From Chitinophagaceae bacterium (GTDB lineage Bacteria > Bacteroidota > Bacteroidia > Chitinophagales > Chitinophagaceae): DNA of 38,585 nucleotides. Positions 34,209-38,585 of this stretch are shown here, one piece after another. The notes beneath the pieces were generated by a model, which had not been told where the DNA came from, made no database searches, and saw nothing but the letters and a program-made list of their open reading frames with translations. How positions within the stretch are numbered: the first letter of the stretch is position 1; each line of letters opens with the position of its first letter. The DNA lies in NCBI GenBank assembly GCA_947476485.1, contig CANJQU010000032.1, positions 1 through 38,585 on the forward strand, written 5' to 3'. The position numbers and the translations under genes are program-made.

Positions 34209-35894
34209 ATGAAAACGAAACATTATCTTTTATCGCTCTTGATCTTGTTAAGTTGCCAGGGCTCAACATTACACGCACAGATCATCTCTACGATCGGCGG
34301 TAACGGCACCCCTGGCTACTCCGGAACCGGCGGACCGGCAACAGCCGCGGAACTATTCCATCCCAAAGCCACAGCCACAGACGACTCTGGAAATGTTTAT
34401 ATCGCCGATGCGGACAACAATCTTATTCGCAAGATCAACCGTTCCGGCAATATTACAACCATTGCAGGTGTTGTGGCAGGTGGATTTGCAGGTGATGGTC
34501 TCCCTGCCATTTATGCCGCCTTCAGCCGGCCAAACAGTATTGCCATAGACCACATCGGCAACATTTTCATCTGCGATGCCGACAACCAACGTATCCGGAA
34601 AATAGATACCGCAGGTATCATCAACACAATTGTGGGAGACGGCACCGCTGGTTTCCTGGGAGATGGCGGACACGCGGCGACTGCTGAGATAAACTATCCC
34701 GGTGGTATAGCATTAGACAAATACGGCAACCTGTATATAGCCGACGAATACAACAACCTTATAAGGAAAGTAGACACTGCCGGGATCATCACTTCCTTTG
34801 CAGGCGATGGTACAACCGGTTTCAGCGGAGAAGGCGGCCCGGCAACAGCCGCCGCTATTGGCTTCCCATTCGGATTAGCAACCGACACCGCCGGCAATGT
34901 ATTCTTCTCGCTTACACTTGATGGCAGGGTCTGTAAAGTAACCCCATCGGGTATTATTACAACCGTTGCCGGTGTTGGCGGTGGTTCAGGTGGTTTTGGC
35001 GGCGATGGCGGCCCCGCAACGGCAGCTATCCTGGATAACCCCTGGGGCATCGCTACGGATCTCGCCGGTAATTTATACATCGCCGACAATGTAAACGAAC
35101 GTATCCGAAAAGTAGATCTTGCAGGTATGATCAGCACTTTTGCCGGTAGCGGGTCATATGGTTTCTCCGGAGACGGAGGCACGCCAACAATCGCTAAATT
35201 CAAAGACCCTGCCGGAGTATCGGTCGACGCAACCGGTAACGTTTACGTAGCGGACTACAACAATCACCGTATCCGCAAAATAAGTATCGCAAATCATGCG
35301 CCCACCTTCGTTTACGGGCCGTCTCAATCAATAACTGTTTGCGCAGACACCCCGCTGTTCGCTATCAATACTATATTGTCCTCGCATGATTCAGACAACG
35401 CTCAGTTAGTGACATGGAGCCTGGTCGCAGCGCCTATGCACGGCTCCCTGGTCTCATCTTTTGGAACCTTTTCTACGGGAAGCACACTGACACCTGCTGG
35501 ATTGTCTTATACACCTGCTTCCGGTTATACAGGCAGCGATTCTTTTAAGATAAGCATATCAGATAATATCGCCGCAGACACGATCACTGTCTATGTTACA
35601 GATACTTTATGTTCCCCAACAACGGCAGTTGCCGCCACTTCCAATAAGATCGGGTCGATGACCATTTTCCCGAACCCCGGCAATGGCGAATTCACATTTA
35701 GTGTTACCGCAACAACGGATGAACTTGTACATGTGATCATCACTGACCTTGTTGGCAAAACAATAAATGAGTTTACAACTACGGCAAACAGGCCGACAGA
35801 GCAGCGCATTACGACCATTACAGGTATTTACGTCATCGAGGCAACATCAGCGCTCCATCATTGGAGCGGGAAACTGGTTATTACAGGTAAGTAG
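34209..35894 (+). CDS. NHL-repeat / Ig-like T9SS cargo protein
   Basis: 561 residues. Signal peptide MKTKHYLLSLLILLSCQGSTLHAQ, then six NHL repeats (ISTIGG, ITTIAG, INTIVG, ITSFAG, ITTVAG, ISTFAG starts) to about residue 360. A cadherin/Ig-like beta domain occupies ~362-463 (DSDNAQLVTWSL, TPASGYTGSDSFKI), and a T9SS type A sorting domain starts at residue 484 (MTIFPNPGNGEF) and ends GKLVITGK. It differs from the other three NHL paralogues by the inserted Ig-like domain, which may act as a stalk. It is the first gene of a tandem NHL pair; an ACTTAGTA direct repeat (34180-34195) lies in the upstream spacer. Ligand unknown. Confidence 0.92.
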   Translation: MKTKHYLLSLLILLSCQGSTLHAQIISTIGGNGTPGYSGTGGPATAAELFHPKATATDDSGNVYIADADNNLIRKINRSGNITTIAGVVAGGFAGDGLPAIYAAFSRPNSIAIDHIGNIFICDADNQRIRKIDTAGIINTIVGDGTAGFLGDGGHAATAEINYPGGIALDKYGNLYIADEYNNLIRKVDTAGIITSFAGDGTTGFSGEGGPATAAAIGFPFGLATDTAGNVFFSLTLDGRVCKVTPSGIITTVAGVGGGSGGFGGDGGPATAAILDNPWGIATDLAGNLYIADNVNERIRKVDLAGMISTFAGSGSYGFSGDGGTPTIAKFKDPAGVSVDATGNVYVADYNNHRIRKISIANHAPTFVYGPSQSITVCADTPLFAINTILSSHDSDNAQLVTWSLVAAPMHGSLVSSFGTFSTGSTLTPAGLSYTPASGYTGSDSFKISISDNIAADTITVYVTDTLCSPTTAVAATSNKIGSMTIFPNPGNGEFTFSVTATTDELVHVIITDLVGKTINEFTTTANRPTEQRITTITGIYVIEATSALHHWSGKLVITGK

Positions 35895-35943
35895 CAATAA
35901 CTAACAGGGTTGGGCGTTATTAGGCCGTTCCATCAACTGCCTT

Positions 35944-37287
35944 ATGAAGCTCAACCTTTTACTATTTCCATGTTTCACCGTCTTTATATGCCCAGCCATC
36001 AATGCAAAAGCCCAGCTGATAAGTACTATCGCCGGAACCGGCACAGCGGCCTTTGGCGGCGACAGCGGGCCGGCGACATTAGCTACATTGAACAATCCGT
36101 TCGGCATTGCTGTAGACAATTCAGGCGCAGTGTACTTTGCAGACCGTCATAATAACCGCGTACGTAAAATATCACCCTCTGGAAATATAAGCACCATTGC
36201 GGGCGATGGCACCGCCGGATATAATGGCGATGGCATTGCAGGAAGAGTAGCCGGATTGAACGATCCAAACGGAGTAGCCGCAGATGACTCCGGGAATGTG
36301 TACATCGCTGACCGGCTCAATAACCGGGTAAGAAAGATAAATGCGGCAGGTATCATAACGACAATTGCCGGCAATGGAACATTTGGCTTCAGTGGAGACA
36401 ATGTAGCTGCAACAGCTACTGAGTTGAGTAATCCGAGAGGTGTAGCTGTGGATAAACACGGCAATGTGTACATCGCCGATCAGGGCAATAACCGCATTCG
36501 GAAAGTAGATCCCGCCGGCATCATTACCACTATTGCCGGGACTGGAACTGCTGGATATAACGGCGATGGAATTGGCGCAACAACAGCAGAACTATTCAAT
36601 CCTTATGGCGTAGCTGTTGACACTTCCGGCAATATATTTGTTGCAGATGTCGATAATCAGCGCATCCGTAAAATAGATGTGGCAGGATCAATTGCTACCA
36701 TTGCAGGAACAGGGTCGTCCGGCTTCAGTGGCGATGGCGGCCCTGCCGGCGCAGCCCGGCTTTCTGAGCCTATTGCTGTTGCCGCAGATAACTTTGGCAA
36801 TATCTTTATTGCTGATGATTACAATGGTCGCATCAGGGAGATAAATGCGTCAGGCGCTATAAACACCATTGCAGGCACCGGAACTAACGGGTATAACGGA
36901 GATGGTATTTTTGCCACTGCCGCACAACTGAACAATCCCACCGGCGTTGCTGTCAGCAGTAACAGCGCAGTCTACATTGCCGACTATAATAATAACCGCA
37001 TCAGGTATATGCCACAGCCAACAATTGTAGGTACATTCCTAATATCTTCTCACGTTAGCATAACACCAAACCCAAACCAAGGAACCTTTCAGCTATACAT
37101 ACCGACCAATACAACGGAACATCTTCTGATCCGTATTACGGATGTGCTTGGCAGACAAATTAATGAGATCACCGCATCCACAAACGACCAGATAACCATG
37201 CGGATTGATTGCCCTCCCGGTACCTATTTCCTCGAAGCGGCAACCATATCTGGTAAATGGCAGGATAAAATAGTTGTAGTAAACTGA
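35944..37287 (+). CDS. NHL-repeat (six-bladed propeller) T9SS cargo protein
   Basis: 447 residues. Signal peptide MKLNLLLFPCFTVFICPAINAKAQ, six very regular NHL repeats (I.TIAGTGTAGYNGDG..., N.Y.AD..NNR.RK), then a T9SS domain from ~370 (SITPNPNQGTFQLY, VLGRQINEITAS) ending DKIVVVN. It follows the Ig-containing paralogue after a 49-bp gap with no promoter visible, so the two are probably co-transcribed. Predicted to be exported and displayed or released at the cell surface. The partner bound by the propeller cannot be read. Confidence 0.92.
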   Translation: MKLNLLLFPCFTVFICPAINAKAQLISTIAGTGTAAFGGDSGPATLATLNNPFGIAVDNSGAVYFADRHNNRVRKISPSGNISTIAGDGTAGYNGDGIAGRVAGLNDPNGVAADDSGNVYIADRLNNRVRKINAAGIITTIAGNGTFGFSGDNVAATATELSNPRGVAVDKHGNVYIADQGNNRIRKVDPAGIITTIAGTGTAGYNGDGIGATTAELFNPYGVAVDTSGNIFVADVDNQRIRKIDVAGSIATIAGTGSSGFSGDGGPAGAARLSEPIAVAADNFGNIFIADDYNGRIREINASGAINTIAGTGTNGYNGDGIFATAAQLNNPTGVAVSSNSAVYIADYNNNRIRYMPQPTIVGTFLISSHVSITPNPNQGTFQLYIPTNTTEHLLIRITDVLGRQINEITASTNDQITMRIDCPPGTYFLEAATISGKWQDKIVVVN

Positions 37288-37319
37288 AAGCGGGCAAGAC
37301 CAATGGTCCCGCCCGCTTT
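37287..37319. terminator. Bidirectional terminator between convergent T9SS genes
   Basis: AAAGCGGGC (37287-37295) and GACC pair with GGTC and GCCCGCTTT (37311-37319), with a two-base internal loop. The hairpin starts at the last base of the NHL stop codon and lies 16 bp from the stop of the minus-strand gene. Confidence 0.85.
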
Positions 37320-37335
37320 ACTATCCTTCTAAATG

Positions 37336-38585
37336 TTATCTGCCTATAACAAAATGAAATGCCTGGCTGCCCGTTTCTGTTTGCACACGAAGCAGGTAGC
37401 TGCCTGCGGCTTCGTTGTTCAGTTTGATGTCTGCCTTTATCGATCCGTTGCTTGGCATTGTCTTGCCGGTATAAACTGTGCGGCCAAGCATGTCGGTAAC
37501 TTCCAGGTTTACTTCATTGTCGGTGCCAACATTTATCCTGCCGCTCAGTGTAAAGCTGCCATTGTTCGGGTTAGGGAACAGGCTAAGATCATTGCCTTGC
37601 GACATCGAACCTACTGAAAGATAGCCCTGTCCGTGGATCACCTTAGTATTGCTCGTGCCTATGAAGCTGCCCGTGTCGCACGGTGAGTTGCCATTTACTA
37701 CACAGTATATCGTGTCGTTTTCAAGGTACATATGCGTTGTGAAGACAGGCGCTGTTGCTCCGGCTACTGGTGCATTGTTGATATACCACTGATACGTCGG
37801 GCTCGGTCCGCCAAAGGTAACCGTGCTGTAGAACGTATACACCTGGCCAAGGTAAGAGCTGGTGTCCGGCTGTGCACAGGTGATCTCTACGATCGGTCCA
37901 CCCAGAGGCCATATGTTCAGCACCACATTCTTAGCCACTACGGCCGGCGCTGCACACACATTATGTGTCGTCATCACACACGTCAGATAGTCGCCGTGAG
38001 TTGGGTTATACACAAATGGATTACCCGAGCCTATATAAGAACCGAACAGTTCCCATACAAACGTTGCATTGCTGTCGTCTATACCTTGTGGTATCGCTCT
38101 TAGCGTATCCGGTATGTTGTGACAAAGGAAGCTATCCACAGGGCTCGAGGTAACATCCAGGAACACAGGGATAGGTGTAGATACCAGGAACGGCTTGGTA
38201 GCATAGCATCCCGAGATCAGTGTATAAGTAATGTGCACATTGCCAGCTACCATACCTCTTACCTCGCCTGTGTAGGCAAGAGAGAGTGCCACTGTACCAT
38301 CGCTGCTGCTCCATACGCCACCCGGGGTGCTGTCAGTAAGGAAAACTGATGAGCCGGGGCATACACTGTCTGCGCCGCGTATCGTATCCGGTACCGGGAA
38401 TACATTTATCGGCGCGGTAACATAGCAGCCTGTGCTGGTCAGTTGGTAAGTCACTACAGAGCCACCGCCAAAGGTAAGGCCCGTGATAACGCCAGATGGT
38501 GTTATAGCTGCGCCACCGCTTATGCTCCAGGTGCCGCCCGGAGTAGCATCGCTCACCGTGGTGCTTGTTCCTGCACACACGCTAC
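37336..38585 (-). CDS. Ig/PKD-like repeat T9SS cargo protein, 5' end outside window
   Basis: The frame runs off the right edge, so only the C-terminal ~416 residues are seen. They contain repeated Ig/Big-like units of the 'VCAGTSTTVSDATPGGTWSIS...GVITGL...VTYQL' type, each with a cysteine pair, then Ig-like stretches (PTYQWYINNAPVAGAT), and a T9SS type A domain (LSLFPNPNNGSFTLSG, DMLGRTVYTGK, AAGSYLLRVQTETG). Proteins of this design in Chitinophagaceae are large surface adhesin-like or structural proteins. No catalytic domain is visible in the part present. Confidence 0.88.
   Translation of the reverse strand, partial: SVCAGTSTTVSDATPGGTWSISGGAAITPSGVITGLTFGGGSVVTYQLTSTGCYVTAPINVFPVPDTIRGADSVCPGSSVFLTDSTPGGVWSSSDGTVALSLAYTGEVRGMVAGNVHITYTLISGCYATKPFLVSTPIPVFLDVTSSPVDSFLCHNIPDTLRAIPQGIDDSNATFVWELFGSYIGSGNPFVYNPTHGDYLTCVMTTHNVCAAPAVVAKNVVLNIWPLGGPIVEITCAQPDTSSYLGQVYTFYSTVTFGGPSPTYQWYINNAPVAGATAPVFTTHMYLENDTIYCVVNGNSPCDTGSFIGTSNTKVIHGQGYLSVGSMSQGNDLSLFPNPNNGSFTLSGRINVGTDNEVNLEVTDMLGRTVYTGKTMPSNGSIKADIKLNNEAAGSYLLRVQTETGSQAFHFVIGR

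Overview
The window looks like a chromosomal segment of a Bacteroidota bacterium, most likely Chitinophagaceae-like (Sphingobacteriia/Chitinophagia). The evidence is as follows. Six loci carry a type IX secretion (T9SS) C-terminal sorting domain or a remnant of one. Promoters match the Bacteroidota pattern TTTG-N19/20-TAnnTTTG, and Shine-Dalgarno sequences are not evident. Ribosomal protein S16 has a long charged tail. Several protein families are typical of this phylum: a secreted prolyl oligopeptidase, a TolB-propeller/amidohydrolase fusion, NHL-repeat cargo proteins, and a RecQ with a long C-terminus. No phage, transposase, CRISPR array, tRNA or rRNA was seen.

Layout. 1-6.3 kb: the 3' part of an AsmA/DUF748-like envelope protein on the + strand, facing a minus-strand cluster (prolyl oligopeptidase, small exported protein, GT-C type membrane protein). 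6.4-11.3 kb: tamB on +, apparently beginning with a CTG codon. 11.3-15.1 kb: a minus-strand pair consisting of a GT2 + GT-C + TPR triple fusion and a SAM methyltransferase. 15.3-22.2 kb (minus): rpsP, an orphan T9SS tail, the propeller-amidohydrolase, and two NHL-repeat T9SS cargo genes. 22.4-26.7 kb (+): an RluB-like pseudouridine synthase with a 90-bp tandem repeat in its N-terminal extension, an ATZ/TRZ-type amidohydrolase, and an orphan alpha/beta hydrolase. 26.7-27.8 kb: about 1.1 kb without a convincing gene, holding a strong terminator, an orphan promoter, a diverged 65-bp direct repeat and a complex palindromic element. 27.8-31 kb: recQ and a DtxR/MntR-type regulator, convergent over a hairpin-rich spacer. 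31-33.1 kb (+): a porin-like protein behind a textbook promoter that overlaps palindromes, then a PemK/MazF-type toxin-antitoxin pair. 33.1-38.6 kb: an RlmK-like methyltransferase (-), two further NHL/T9SS genes (+), and the C-terminal part of a large Ig/PKD-like T9SS cargo protein (-).

Themes. Most genes concern the cell envelope and secretion: TamB and the AsmA-like protein (envelope lipid or protein traffic), two polytopic sugar transferases, and T9SS surface proteins. All four NHL proteins have exactly six repeats, consistent with one closed six-bladed propeller each, and sit in two tandem pairs. The regulator and porin share an intergenic region containing a TTAG-N6-CTAA DtxR-like site and a TTTGAC-TT-GTCAAA palindrome over the -33 box. 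This suggests metal-responsive control of an outer-membrane channel, but that is inference.

No wholly new defence or metabolic system is evident. The most unusual items are the triple-domain glycosyltransferase fusion, two genes with CTG where the start codon should be, the decapitated T9SS tail, promoters whose -33 box lies inside a G/C-rich hairpin, and the repeat-rich region before recQ.
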